DNA of 64,000 bases from positions 2,232,001 through 2,296,000 of the forward strand of contig JAWWNJ010000009.1 of NCBI GenBank assembly GCA_037176885.1, in the 5' to 3' direction. Each line of letters begins with the position of its first letter. Position 1 is the stretch's first letter. This document shows, in pieces, positions 11,381 through 24,574 of this stretch. The notes beneath the pieces are model-generated. The model did no database searches and had not been told where the DNA came from. It worked only from the letters and a program-made list of their open reading frames with translations. The position numbers were made by a program, and so were the translations under genes. The DNA is from Favolaschia claudopus. Taxonomy: Eukaryota; Basidiomycota; Agaricomycetes; Agaricales; Mycenaceae.

Positions 11381-14300
11381 ATGGTTTCTCCCAAAGTTAC
11401 CATTCCCACTATGGCCGATCCACCGTACGACGCCACGCTTACCCCAAAGCCATTATTCCACCAGCTTGCGGATGGTACGTTCCCCCGACAATTTTTCTAT
11501 TCTTCGCTTCGAATCCCGAGATCACGTGACAATGCCTGTCTAAACGCGGCAATCGATCAATCGAGAACTTGTCTTTTTTTTTCTGTTTGCCCGCTGGCCC
11601 TGACCCTCGTTCCTTTCTTTATGCCCCCTTCTTACTTTTTGTTGTAGAGGATCGTCTTGATCGTGCTCCTAGACCCCCTTGTGCGTCTGCATTATTTTAC
11701 CCGTTTATTGTGGGGTTTTTCGCTGTAATGTCTGACCACTTTTTGCCAGCCGTTTATGCATTTACGCCAACGCCGAGCGGGACAGAATCGGGTTTGAAAG
11801 CTCATTCTAGTGCTGGGGACGCCTTCATGTCAGGTCATGGGCGCGGGGGGACTGACCAAACGCGTCCTGGCGGGAGCTCAACCCGTCGTCAACTATCCCA
11901 AACCTCACAGCAGCGCCGCCAACAAACCCCCGGCTATCCCTCCCTCATCCCTCCTCCCGAATCTCCCACACCATATCAACCGCCTCTCTACGCTACCGCC
12001 AATGTCCAATATCCCCCACACCGCTCAGGCTATCCGGGACAATACATGATGTCCCCCCAGCCCCCGCTAAACATGGCACACACCCCGCCAAATGTCTTTC
12101 CCTACTCGCCGGCGTTTCATGGCCCGGACCAGTCCCAATCAATACACGCGGGATACCCCACCATCGCGTCATATCCTCAGTACCAGGCAGACCCATCTCA
12201 GTATTCCCCACCCCAGTCCCAAGCCTCTCCATCTCCCCAACAACCCTCCCCCGTCTTCACCCAGACTTTTCGTTACCCCTCCCCTATGTCCCCCGCCTAC
12301 CCGCCGTATCCACAGCAATCCTCGTCCTTCTCGCCTCCGCCACCCATGTTTCAGCATCAACAGCATGTCTATCCGGGGAGTAACTCGTACTCACAGTATA
12401 CGCACCAACATCACTCTCCCGGTGCGCAGGAGGGCGAGGGGGGAACCTGGTGGTACGTCCCTTCAAGGCTCACACCGCAGTATGAGGGCAGCACCTCCGC
12501 ATACCCATTTTACCCACAAACCGCTCCAGCTCAACAGCAGGCCGATGGCGGCGAGTACAGCGGCGGTGAATCAGCAGGGCCTTCGCATCCCGCATCCCCC
12601 TCCAACGTTGCTCGTGCACCGACGCCGTCGTCTTCCTCAGCGGCGTCGCCCGCTCAGCATGGTGCTCGCGACCGGTCTATGGTGCGGCGCCCTTATCATC
12701 CCAATCCTCCCGCGCACCGTTCCGACTGGGTCATGTGGGCGGGGAACGTCCCTAGCGACGCAGTACATGACGAGCTATGGAGATTCTTCACTCGGCCTCC
12801 AGACGATATCGGAGCCTCCGGCAGTAGCAGCAGCGGCACAGCCGGTGATGGAGGGAGCGAAACTGGCGAACGGAATCGCAACGGTGTGCTCTCAATCTTC
12901 CTCATCTCGCGTTCGAGCTGCGCATTTGTCAATTACGAGACGGAAGCTGATTTGGAGACGGCTATATCACGCTTCAACGGTGTGCCATTACGCGCCGATC
13001 CACGATGTGCGCGCTTGGTGTGCCGCGTGCGGCGGAAGGACGATGATTTACGTGCTGGGGTTGGTGGGCAGCGTGGGAGCGGAATGCATACGCGGTGGGT
13101 TAAGGCGAAGCAAAAGGCAGGGCTCCAAGAGGATGCGGCATCGTCTGATGCATCAAGTTCACATTCATTGGAACCCAGTCTCTCCGGGCTTTCAATCGGT
13201 TCAAGCGAAGAGGATGGCGGGGGGCCGTCTCGTCCGCCGCCTCGACCGCACGCGGCAGGTTCAAGCGGCTCCGAGTCGCGCGCCTCGACGAATTCGAGCC
13301 TCTTGAGACAGCATTTCCCCCAACGATACTTCATTCTGAAGTCTCTTACCCAGGTGTGCGCTTTTTGGTTATGTTATAAATCACCGAATAGATTGTTAAC
13401 TGTCTTTGTGATCTAGGACGACCTTGACATCAGCGTGCAGCGGGGCTTGTGGGCGACGCAGAAACACAATGAAGGAATCCTGGACCGCGCGTTCCGTACG
13501 TCCAAGGATGTGTTCTTGATCTTCAGCGTCAACAAGAGCGGCGAATTCTACGGGTATGCTAGGTCAGTCTATTAGCTGTTACTTCTCGGTCGTCGACTTT
13601 TTCGTTAATATTCTCTTGCAGAATGGCAGGGACAATCGGTCAAGGCGATGGCGGTCCTGTAACGTGGTCCCGACGCAACAGCGCCGCCAGTGTCGCTAGC
13701 AATGCGAGCTGGCGGGGCCTTCTTGCAGCGGCTGGAGCCCCCTCCTCCCCTTCACCAAGCCCAGCTCTAGCTGCGCCCGCGCAGCCAGCAGCGTCAACGC
13801 CGCATCTCCTTAGCGGTGATCGCCACGTAGAACACTCCCCCCAGCCTTATGTCGACCTTACGACAGATTCGCCTGAGCTCGAACGTGAGCACGATGCCGC
13901 AGCTCAATCTGCACCCGCCGTGCTAGGGCGACCCCATCGACACATCAGCAAAAATACGTCGTCGGTGAAGGGTACGAGTCTTGACCACGGTGTAGCCATT
14001 TCTCAAGGGCAAAAGGCGATCCAACTCGATGAGTCAGCGCCGTTTCGTGCGATGCGGTCGGCGCTGCGACCTGGGAAGGATACGGCTATTCCTGAGACCT
14101 CGCACGAGCGGAGAGAGTCTGTTGGCACGGGACCATTGGGGCCGGTGCTCGAGCCGGTCACGGAGGAGACGGTGGAGAAGGACAATCTGTCTGCTGCTGA
14201 TCCCAATGTGGATGGCCTCGGCGTCGCTGCACCTCGCGAGGAGGGATGGGGTCAGGATTTCAAGCTTCAATGGCTCTGTATCGATCGACTGCCGTTTCAG

Positions 14301-14498
14301 CGGACGCGAAATATCCGGAACCCGTGGAATCATGATCGTGAGGTCAAGGTGTCGCGCGATGGGACGGAGCTCGAGCCTTCAGTGGGACAGGCGTTGTTGG
14401 AGGAGTGGCGGCAGGCTGGATCGGAGGCGGGATCGTCGGTAGTGGCGCGAAGTGGGGGCGCAGGAGGTGGAGGAAGCGGGTCAAATTCACGATCATGA
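11381..14498 (+). CDS. RRM and YTH domain RNA-binding protein (m6A reader type)
   Basis: Five exons join in phase: 11381-11474, 11648-11680, 11750-13353, 13417-13562, 13622-14498 (917 residues). Residues about 60-350 are low-complexity Pro/Gln/Ser/Tyr-rich sequence typical of condensate-forming RNA-binding proteins. An RRM-like fold spans about 368-480 (WVMWAGNVPSDAV as the RNP2 side, SSCAFVNYET as RNP1). The YTH domain starts near 566 with RYFILKS, then DLDISVQRGLWAT, then DVFLIFSVNKSGEFYGYARM. It resumes at about 838 with FKLQWLCIDRLPF, NIRNPWN and VKVSRDGTELEP. Tryptophans in GLWAT, PVTW and EGWGQ are candidates for the methyl-adenosine cage. YTH proteins bind N6-methyladenosine in RNA and control meiotic or developmental transcripts; that role here is inferred from the family. 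An insertion of about 200 residues splits the YTH domain. Confidence 0.92.
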
Positions 14499-15043
14499 TA
14501 TACGGACAAGATAATCGGTTTCACCCAACAAAAAAAATCCAAATTCCGGTGATATACGAGACGCTGGGTTCAGAGGATCTTTAATACAACATCTCACGCA
14601 TCTTGAACACGCCTACATGCATCAAGGGGAATCAGTTGTATTCTCTGCACATAGTCGTGTGAGTGGTGTTTGGCAGTTGTAATTACCGAAATTGGACTGA
14701 CTTGGCGATCTTGTTTTTTTCTTGCTCTGCAGCTTTAAGTAATCACGCCCGACGGGACAGGTTTTCTGAGTCTTGTCATTCACGACACAAGCAAGATACT
14801 GTCACTCTTTTAGCACTACGACTACCAAGTCATGGCTTTCGCTATGTTATCGCGCTTTGCTCGCACTCATTTAGGTACTCAATCCACGCATTGTATCAAG
14901 TAGACAAACACAACTGTACCCTAGACACTGGCATCATACACGACGCGCCAATGTGCGCTGGGTCTTCTTGTATTCTGTAGGACCATTGACACTGAGACGC
15001 GTGCCTGGAGACGCTCCACATTCGCAAGGCAGCATCACTTATT
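14499..15043. other. convergent 3' intergenic region
   Basis: About 540 bases between the 3' ends of the YTH gene (plus) and APC2 (minus). It holds A/T runs such as the AAAAAAA near 14530, consistent with transcript ends. Nothing else is seen. Confidence 0.4.
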
Positions 15044-18000
15044 TAGCTTCCACATGCCGTCCCGTCCGACTACAAGCCCCTCTCTTCTCGCGGCTTCCAT
15101 AAACCCAGCCAGCTGGTCAATCGTCTGATCATACCCGGGAGCAAAGCGCAACATAGTTTGGATCCGGTCGAGCGGCAGGGATCCTAAATTTGTGAGCATG
15201 CCTTCGATAAACTATCTTGTCCGTTAGCACTTCTCACACCAAGAGCGGGGCGCAAGCGGTATCGCACCTTCCAATACAAGCGCATCTGGTCAGCCTGTTG
15301 TTGTTGGGCTGCTGTGACGGTGGGAGCGTCGACGACAGTAGGAGCTGGAGCGGAGCGTCAGACAAAAAACTCCGGGCGGGGTGTGACTCGTTGTACCTAT
15401 TCTTGGCGGTGGTGCCGCCTCCTCCGCTACTTCAAGCAGCCGGAATGTGTTCTCCTCGTCCTCTTTCAAGACTCCGAGGTCGATCCAGGTGATTAGGGCT
15501 TTGAGCGCAGCTGTCCTATCTACGGCGCCGACACCCTGTATCAACTCGTCCATCATCCAGGTATCTGGGACAGAGTAAGTCAAAACACAGTTATAGGTGC
15601 CGATCTTACTTTTGTTCGAGAAGAGCTCAATGAAGGCGGCTTCCAGCGGTGGCACGTCAGCCTCCACAGTGCGATCCTCAAGCTGCAGTTCTAAATGGAC
15701 CGTGCCGAGGTGCGGAAGCCACCGAAGCTTCTTATCGGGTTTGAATGTGGAAAACCCTTTTGCATATTCCGTTTGTAGCCTGAAAATATAGAAATCAATT
15801 ATCGCTCCAGAAGATGCAACTCGTTGGAGACATACGCTTGGAACTGTCCGGGCATGATGATATCACTCGACTCGAGTGACGGCCAGAAGTGTCGCGAGAT
15901 AATCGTCGGGTGTATGATAGACTAGGGAACATTGGCTTCAATAGGAAAGAACAAAACACCACTCACAGGTTTTTGCGATTGTACATGCCCATCTATTCGC
16001 TTCGAGTCCGTCATATCTTTCAGCATCACCTCGCAGACCTGCAATGCGGCCTCCCCGAACCTAATCTTCAGAATCTCAATATTCCGGCGCTGCCAACCGT
16101 AGTGAGCGGGAAGGCGCCGACAAGGGAGAAAAGAGGACTGACTTCTTTCTCTACTTTGTCGAAATTGTCGTCCGTAATTGCGAGCAGACGCTGAGCGAGA
16201 AGAACCTGCAGCTCCTTCACAAAGAGATCTTTCGAGTCGTAGATGCTGACAAGAGTGCTGATAACGTCGCTGGGCTTGTTGGTGCGAAAATCTGGGCATC
16301 GCGTTTGGCGAAAGATTGGTGAATAGGAAGCATGAAAACAAACCGGGACCAGCATCAATGGGCTCCGGATCCCAATGAGGGTCGTTGTAGTCCTCTATCT
16401 CCGACTGTTGAAGCGGCTGGACAGGCTCGTTTTCATCGACCAACGAGTCCCCGCTATCATCGTCCCCAACCAGGTTGGCAACGATGCTTCGGATGGTGTC
16501 AGGGCGTTCTCTAACCGGCGATAGATTCAGCGTTGGGAAGCACAATTCCCGACATGATCTACCTCAGGTATCGCCGAATGGGGTCGGCCACTTTGAAGAG
16601 CAGTACGCCCGGCGGATCGACGATGCGCAGACATTTGATAGTGGCAACATATTGTGATAGTATTAGCCTAGTGTCCGCGCCGGGATGGAGCAGACGTTTG
16701 CGGTTGCTGTAGGGAATGAAGGTACTAAATTTTCGGGGGAATGTTCGGTACGCACGCTTTGCGCAGAGCCTGGACTAGCGAGGCTCGTTGATCTACCCGC
16801 TGCAAACATTCCTAGCAAAAAGGCGTCAGGCACAGATAAAGCTCCAATAAAGAGCATTGACTTTGAGGTCTTGTAGAGCGCCATTGGAGTCGGGAAAGTC
16901 GATAATGATGTCGAATATTTCCGATGTTCTGGCACCAAATTATGAGCCAAGAGATTCCACTCGAAGGAAATTCCGTGCACCTCAAGTCGCATAGCGTCTT
17001 GTTCATATGGAAGTCAAATCGCGAGCCCACGTTTTGCAGCATCCCCCGCGCATCCTCAGCTCCAGCATACAGTGAGTCGAGGAATTGCAGATCGGCACCG
17101 TGACTTACTATTCACCGCGCCTTTTGCGTACATCGGCAACATCCATGGTACTATTTGCACCGACATCCACGTTCGGAGACTCTCGAGGCACGGTTTTTCC
17201 CATTTCCCCGCGCACGTCTCCCGCACATATTCCTCGATTCGCTCGTACCCGACGCTAGCGATGATCCCTTCGTATCGATCCGTCAGACCAAGTACTTCAA
17301 AGGCTTCCCACATCTGAGGCGTGCTTTGCGCCACGGGGACGAGAGTCGACGCGCATAAAGCTTTAAAGGCGCTCACAAATGGCGGTGGGAGGATGGAAAA
17401 GAGTTGGGTTTGGAAGGTAAGTGTGTAGGCGGCGCGTATCGTTGGTCCAAGCCTTTGTAACGGGTCAGAACCCGAAAATCACTTGCGAAGCACAAACCAC
17501 TCACTCTTCTATGGGGGCCCAGGCACGATACCATTCGACTAAGCGATAGACGAGGCGTAACACGACGTTCGTATCTGAGCTTGCCTGTTGCATCCGTTAT
17601 GCCATCGAAGCGAACCAAGTCGACTTGCGCACCTCGTATTCAGCAAGATATAGCTCAATATCCTTGACTATGAGATAATATTGATTGCAGATATTGTCTG
17701 CAGCACCGTTCAATGACAACTGAGGCAGAGTTCAGTTTTCTTACCCAAAAATGTTTCGAGCATCACAGGTAGCCTCCTGCTACGATTTATCAAGTCAAAT
17801 GCGGTTTTGACTGCTGCCAGATCTGCGCCGACAGAGTCAAATTCTATAGAGAACCACCATTGTCACTCAGACTTGCCATGCTGCTTGGCGGTCGTCGGGT
17901 CTGAGATATCACGAGGATGAAGGTACTCGGTAGCGATATTCCATGCCTACGAGATATGGATTGATTTGCTAGCGAAACATCTCGCGCTTTTCGAACCTGG

Positions 18001-18104
18001 CTAAAGGACAAGAGACCGGTAATGCCTGGTTCCGAGCGATTCAGGCGATTGAAGCCTTCTTGCCACTTTGCTGCTACTTGAGAACGTAACGCGGCAGTGG
18101 CCAT
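15044..18104 (-). CDS. APC2: anaphase-promoting complex subunit 2 (cullin homology)
   Basis: This is the cullin-like scaffold subunit of the APC/C ubiquitin ligase, which binds the RING subunit APC11 and helps ubiquitinate mitotic cyclins and securin. Reading down the minus strand from ATG at 18104, many short exons give RERPDTIRSIVANL, then DVISTLVSIYDSKDLF, LLAQRLLAI, NIEILKIRFGEAALQVCEVM, LKDMTDSKRI, and IISRHFWPSLES. Next come KKLRWLPHLGTVHLELQLED, EAAFIELFSNKS and LITWIDLGVL. The last exon after an intron near 15205-15265 encodes FIEGMLTNLGSLPLDRI and the C-terminal winged-helix tail GRDGMWKLNK. The cullin-homology and WHB-like motifs fit APC2 rather than other cullins. Exon coordinates were not all fixed, but no interruption was seen. 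Short cell-cycle-like ACGCG/CGCGTCA strings cluster just upstream at 18170-18260. Confidence 0.9.
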
Positions 18105-21100
18105 TTATTTGAGAGCAATGACAATGAAGGATTGCAGATTCTTTAAAGACCAACAAGTACTACCGCGTCATCCGGTGGGCGTAGGTCAAGAAGGCTAAAG
18201 ACGCGAGAAGCGCCCGAGGTAGTGACGCGAAGGAGAATTGTCACGCGATGCGTCACACTCTCTCTAGCTGATTCTCGCTCTGTACAAGGCTGCGGACAGC
18301 TTCATAAGCCCCAAATCTCAACTGCAAGTCATCAAGTCAGCAAAATCTCCCAAGTCGCAAGTGACCTCAAGTCTATTAGGTTCTAGTACCTACCCAATCT
18401 GGATGGGATGCACCGCAAAAAAAACAAGAGTCGCGAAGAATGGGTCCCGCACCAAAACTCGCGTTCAGAGGAAAGATGGAATCAGGATACAGTCAGAGTC
18501 TAGTAAAAGGGCTTCAAGCTGATCTACTAGTCGCGCTGTTTCCAATCCAGCGAGTGCTGAAGCTTAACGAATCAGCCACGTTCAATTCTGATGGCCTTAT
18601 TGCCACAAGATTAATTTCGGTATGCAGCGCGTAATATAGTGACCGGGTCGGACGGCTGACGGTCTGCCTATGCAGACGAATGTTGTGTCTAGTGGCAGGC
18701 TTGCTTTCATTTCGGTCTGGTAAGAAACACCGTTGCGGTATGTCTTCAAGAGGTCCCATCATGGTCTTTTTTCGCTGGTGAACTTCCTTCATTTGTCCAT
18801 CTCAAAGTCCGTCGATACATAAAATATACGGACGTCCTGGCTGTGCATACATGGCTGTCTAAATTCCGCCCCAACATATCCCGCTTCCCCCAGGACATGA
18901 TGCGTAGCTATGGCCATTCGACAACGTATAGCGTCGGAGGGCGGAGGAGTATATCTGCTTTTATACTTGAGCGTAATAATATGTACGGTTTTCCTATAAC
19001 ATATTTTGACGTCGAGACGACAATTCGCAATCGTGCGCCGCTTGCGTCCTCCAGGATGTGGGATCGCATGAGTGGTAGAGCAACATGAGAAGAGAAGATT
19101 GAAGTGAAAGCCAGCAATGTCGGAAAACCATGGTTTTGCTTGTAGTAAGGGAATGCCCGAAGTGTGCAAAAAACGGAGACCCATTCTTGATGGCGCCGAG
19201 CAAGACCCCTATGGGTCTCACTTCATTCCCATAGTAATCTGGGTTGTTCGGGCCCATTGAAAAGCATCGGGTCCGCATCCAAGTCCAGATAACTATGGGA
19301 ACGAGAGATGAGACGCAAAGCAGGCTGTCAGTCCATGAACCTCAGGCTGGAGGGAAGGGATGAGGGAAAGGCGCAATGGGGAGAGTCTCAATTGGCTGAT
19401 TTATATACTCTGCAACCGACAGCTGACCCGAGATTGGAATACAGGTCGGATCTCTGACGCAAGGGGTTGCACTGGTATTCAAGGTTGAGAGTGCGTTTGA
19501 AATAATATTTTCCTACATTTGGCTAACCAGGGAATTTCGGGGTCCATTAGAAGCATCACCCCCAGGTACATGAAATGTCGAAAGGCTTCTCTTCCCCGCG
19601 TCCTCAAAGCAAAACTGCGTCGATGGCGATAATAGTACACTGCAGCCAACTTCAAGTTCGCCGCAAAGTCGAATCTAGACGCGTTCTCTTTTCAACGCAC
19701 GACGAGGGACTAGCAGACTGCTGCACTATGTGCAGAGTGATGATACAGTAGATAAGGCTGAATTGCAAATCGGGTCCATCGATGTCGCTCCCTTATCTTT
19801 TACAATCCTCCTGCAAAAGCCGCATCGTTGGATGGGGTCTTCCTGAACCTGGAAGTTGTTTTATCCACCCGTCGCGGCCGAAGAGATCACGTTCCGCGTC
19901 GTTCGATGTTAAGAAACTTATTTTGTATCTCACCCAAACCTCCTGCGAATTTGGTGCGATGCAATACAAGCGGCAACGGAGGGTACGGAGACTTTTGACC
20001 TCTCTCGTAAACCTTGTCAACTCTTCCATGACGCAGCGCGTCAATTCGGAGACCGTGCTGGAAGGAGGGATGCCGCGTCATCTCCAATTTTTTCCCTGAG
20101 CGAGGGGGTCGCATATTTATTCAGTGGAGTCACGGTTGCTATTTTAGGAAAGTCATCTTGGATCAGCACCCATTTATCGCGATGCCTTTGGAGTATCTCT
20201 GAGCTGAGCTAACCACGAGAATAGTAAGTGGAGTACTTTGGCTGAGAAGTGATCCGCGAACCTCAGGAGGTTTCCTCGATTTTGAAGGAAAATTAGGCAA
20301 AAATACCAAAAAATACCGTGGTCAAGAGTTATCCCAAGCCGGCGGCGGGAGGAACCGGCAAGCTGGAGGCCAACAAGGCCATTTCTTATTCAAATCCGGC
20401 GGCCGCACAGGGCTAGATTGCAAGTTCTCACGTATCACCAACCGTGACGAATCGTCGTTCAAAGAGCGGGAAAAGGCCAGCAAGCCAGGGGAGACGCATA
20501 GCAACCGAAGAGCGAAGGAATCCAGGGACGCAGCACGAGTGAAGTGTGGAGGTTCGTCACGAACATTTCCGACTGTAAACGGGGAGTGGCACGCTGATGA
20601 CACTGGTGTTTGTAAGCGCTATAAATGACTATACGCGGAATGTTTTGCTTGCAGGGGTTGTCGGATGCGTCCAAGTAGCAGGAAAATCAGTCCAGAAAGT
20701 CTGGATTGAGGCGTACAGGACCCCGGAGACACAGACTACAGGGTATAGTGCAGTCTTTTGCGCTCTTCTGGGAATTTCACCGAGATATTGGGGTGCTTGC
20801 AGATAGCCGGTGATAGGATGGACCCCGGATACTCAGATCTGTGGCGTTCTTTGAAGGTCAGGCGGGTTCACTGAGTCCTGAGGCAAAATCTGCCAGACTG
20901 CCCCTTCCCTGAAGCAGGGGGTGCGGTGTTGAGGGGAGTGAGCTGGAGGCAATCGATGGTCGGGAATCGGGATCGAGAAGGGAGAGGCAGCTGCCGCAGA
21001 ACGTTGAGCAATGATGATATTCTTTGCCGAGTTGTGATGGATTTTTTCCGCCTCTCTCCTTGCCCGCACCCTCGGTCAGAGTCAGCCTCGAAATCGCCGA

Positions 21101-22980
21101 CTGGGGCAACCGCCAGACGGACAAAGTGCACAAACTGTTGCTTGGATGTGGCGGTTTTCGCATAGCCCCTCACCGTCACATTCACAGTGAGTGAGGCAAG
21201 TACTCAACTCAGCCGAACAGCCCAACGAGTAAATGCTTGACCGATGGAAACTTTCGCAAATGACCCCAAGCCCGTCTACCTACGATGTTGTCAGGAAAAC
21301 CGCTATCACTTCAAGGTATCGTACACCGACGTAAGTTGTCCGTTGTCCTGCATGTTTTCAACGAGCTGACAATGGACATCCCCGACTGCATGCAGAATTC
21401 GCAAGGGCACTACACGACCACCGCAGATGGTACTACTTGCAATGTCATCCGTATTCATCGTCCCGCCAAGCGTACACCGCATGCGAAAATGGCTGCGACG
21501 CATATGCACACTCGTGGAATCCACCTCCGGCCATCGGACACAGCCGCGTCGAAGGGGGGTTGGGGGGGGTGGGGGGGGGGGGGGGGGGGGGTAGGAGCCT
21601 GGCTGCAGAATGGCCAACTTTAGCCACATAAACCTTGCAGGCGGCAACTGCCTTCCGCCAGGCAGCGAAAATGTGCGTAAGATATTGTCTATCAGTGGCG
21701 GCGAGTGATATCCCATTCCTCCTCCCAGACAGATGGATCGTGGCGGGTCGGTGGTGTTGACTAAGTACGACGAACGGTATTCAGTGGCCGCAAAACACCC
21801 GGCTGCCCACCCCCTGGAGGGTGAGCATGCTTCCAGGCCAGGAGTGTCGACCAGAATACACAGCAATGCCACCTCATGAAAGGTGGCCCACGCCTACCTC
21901 AATTCTGGAAGAGGATATTTTCCTAGATCTAGAGTGGTGCTGTGGTGAGATTTCGCCATGAACTAAACTGTGCCGCAGGTCGCTGAGCCTGACCCCTGTA
22001 ACAGAACAAAGAGTTCACCTGCCCCCCTTGGTAGAAAAATGAGAAGAAGCAGACATCGCGGATGATAAAATCAAGTCTGTGTATGCCAGACGGAGAGACT
22101 GTACATGTGCGGAGCCTTGTTAGACAGTGTGAGCGTCTTTCTCTCTGCCCCCGGGATGCCCATTCAATAACATCGCACGGACAGCCCGGAACAGTCGTGA
22201 ACCTTCCAAGACAAATAGCTCCTCACCGTCACAGACGTTCAACCATTGAGGACATTGGGTCAATCCTCGAATACGATTTTCCGGCTCACTGGTTGTCTTG
22301 GATGGCTTGTTACTCGGCCGGCGGCGCACTATGACTGGAAATCACTTTTCCCGGTTGTTTCCAAGTTCTAAGCATGTCGACTCCGCATAGCACAACTACA
22401 CGATGCCCTCGTTGCCCGGTCATGTTCATCCAGCAGGATAAATGAGAGTTAAGAGTCAAGACTTGCGGCGCGCCGCTGCAAGTAATTGATTGGTTTACGC
22501 GTAAGATGGTATGGCCTCGAGCTGCAATGGTGGAAGAGGACAAGAATAGCAAGCAAACAAGGGAGGTCTTGAAGCTCGAAGATGCAAATCGCATAAATTA
22601 CATAATATGCTACTGTGCCAAAATTGCTGCTTGCCGATCAGAAGGTCGTCAGCCCTCGTCAGCCACTCGTCGAAGTTGTGGCGTCTTCAAGGCGTCTTTG
22701 TCACTTGAAATTTCCAGTCTCTTCCTGTCTCTTCTCGGCTCTTCAGCCTCTCTTAAGATCTTCAGTCAAGACCAATTCTAATGGCTGCCAGTGATGCTCT
22801 TTCTAATCACCACTAGTTGTGACTGATGGTCATATTCCTTGCATCTCAACTGAATTGGACACAAGGAAGTCGACAAGAGTGTCTCATTCAGCTATATACT
22901 AGCGATAAGACAGGACCGTTCATGTATAACGAGTCAAGTTCAGGGACACAGAAAGAATTCTACGCTTACACATGGCACGA
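18105..22980. other. large gene-poor region
   Basis: Nearly 5 kb without a gene I can support. Open frames of 60-190 codons are present on both strands, but they show neither known domains nor consistent splice phase. One possible two-exon micro-gene lies at 21247-21480 (donor GTAAGT, acceptor GCAG), but it lacks a stop in a sensible position. A poly-G tract lies inside (separate entry). Confidence 0.35.
21554..21591. repeat. interrupted poly-G tract
   Basis: A G-rich run has segments of 6, 8 and finally 21 uninterrupted G residues (21571-21591), separated by T. Such a run can form G-quadruplexes and commonly disturbs sequencing, so its exact length is uncertain. Confidence 0.9.
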
Positions 22981-24409
22981 TTACTTTCTACTAGGCTGTG
23001 AATGGTATACGTTGGGTATACGTGTTAGTTTTAATCTACATCGCCATCTTGAGTGAAGGGACCGTCCGTCACGCGTCAGGTATGGAGCGTACAGAGCCAT
23101 TGCCGGTTCTTTATCATTGTCGTAACGCCTTTGAATGCTGTCGACGGAATTCTTCTTTCGTCGCGGCGGGGCAGCGATAGAGGGATTGGGCTTGCCTCTT
23201 ACCGTGACGTTGGGGCCTACCCAGCGCACGTTAAAAGCTGGCCGAGAATCCGAAGAGGGGTCCGGTGGATAGTCCGGGTGCGGGGCTTCGATAATCGTCT
23301 GGGCGAATTTGATCTGCATGTTAGCTGACGCAGCGACGCCTGCGGGCTTGTCGGTATGGATTTTGGCGTGTCGCCGGGCGTTTGACCGCACATTGAAGGA
23401 TTTAGGGCAGCCTGGATACTGGCAGCGGTATGCTGAACGATGGGTCAATACTTCGCGCCCATTGGGGGATATTGGGGCAACGTACGCGAGACCTTGTTGT
23501 GGGTGTTCATGTGTGTTTCCAATGCGCTCGGCCTGGGACATGATAAATTGCAAACACCTGACGTCCGGATTGCTCACTCACCTAGGAAACTGCTTGTGGC
23601 AAACTTCACAAGGATGCTGAGCCGATAGTCAGATTTATCCCAGCTTGAGATTCAGTGAGTATCCGCACCATTTTATCAGGCTTCCGCTCCCGCTTTTTCT
23701 TGAGAGGGTATGGTATCAATGACAATCGGTGAGCTGCTACGGTCAGACGCCGCCTCGGACAGACTCGATGAATTGGAATAAAGGTCCAGCTCGCTGTTTA
23801 TGACATCACTTTGATCGTCATAGGGTGACGATGATGATGGACCCGGATCCATTCTCGTTGTGGAGTACAGCGAGTATGCTGCAGCGTCGGGCCCTGAAGT
23901 TGAGCTGAGGCTTGCGGGCGGCAAATCAATCGAAGGAATGGGCTGCTGGGAAGTAACTCGTGTTCGAAGCAAGGGCGAGGATGCTATTGTGCCGGATAAG
24001 GAAAGAGACGGCGGATCCCTGTCATCGTGCATGCCAGGTGGAGGAAAAGAATAAAAAGGACTTGAATTCGGTACAAGTGAGCTTGGAGCACGGGGTGGGT
24101 TGCGCTCGCTATGGTGCGATGCCTGGGGGGATGTGGGGCACGCTCGAAATGTGGCGGCGGGAAAAGAAGAGGGATATGATGGCATAGTGACACAACCCGT
24201 AGACAAGAGAGAACTAGCTGGCAAAGGGCCAGATGAGGAGGAGATCCGACTCGGGGATGGGGAAGACGAGGGAGATAGCACTGAAGAAGCATTAGACATA
24301 ACAGAGCCAACAGAGAGATAGGCATACTAGGTACCACAACTGGCAAGGATGAATCGAGCCCACTAGGCAGATACGAGGTCTTCCTTCTGGACTTGTGATT
24401 GTGGTACAT
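22981..24409 (-). pseudogene. C2H2 zinc-finger paralogue B with apparent frameshift
   Basis: The start at 24409 (MYHNHKSRRKTSYL) matches the basic N-termini of paralogues A and D. Exons on the minus strand are 24409-24328, 24280-23669, 23616-23582 (35 nt), 23532-23486 (47 nt) and 23432-22981. The sum is 1228 nt, one more than a multiple of three. The break lies just after the family motif SSSPIVIDTIPS near 23700. There the frame runs into TGA at 23676-23678, whereas the shifted frame reads KKKRERKPDKM, matching paralogue E. Downstream parts are intact: finger 1 CEVCHKQF..LETHMNTH and finger 2 CQYPGCPKSF..NARRHAKIH. Either one base is extra in the genome (fingers lost from the product), or it is an assembly error. 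The long-TIR element begins 166 bp upstream of the start codon. Confidence 0.75.
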
Positions 24410-24574
24410 CAGGGTGTGATTCAGATGGTCGAAGACGCCGAGATGTAGAGTAATCACGGGATCGCGTCGGGCAATTGAGAGCTATTGTAAGACGATGTAA
24501 ATGTATTAGGACAAGGAAGCCTGAGTATGGCGTGCTGGTCGAATTAGTTTTTCGTGACATTCGGAAGGAAGGAA

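Noticed and set aside
12092..13306. 404-codon open frame overlapping the YTH gene
   Set aside because: It is a shifted-frame shadow of the GC- and Pro-rich coding sequence. The overlapping frame carries RRM and YTH motifs and joins correctly to its neighbours.
21241..21630. two-exon secreted or small protein near the poly-G tract
   Set aside because: Splice signals exist, but there is no signal peptide and the frame runs into the G tract without a sensible end.
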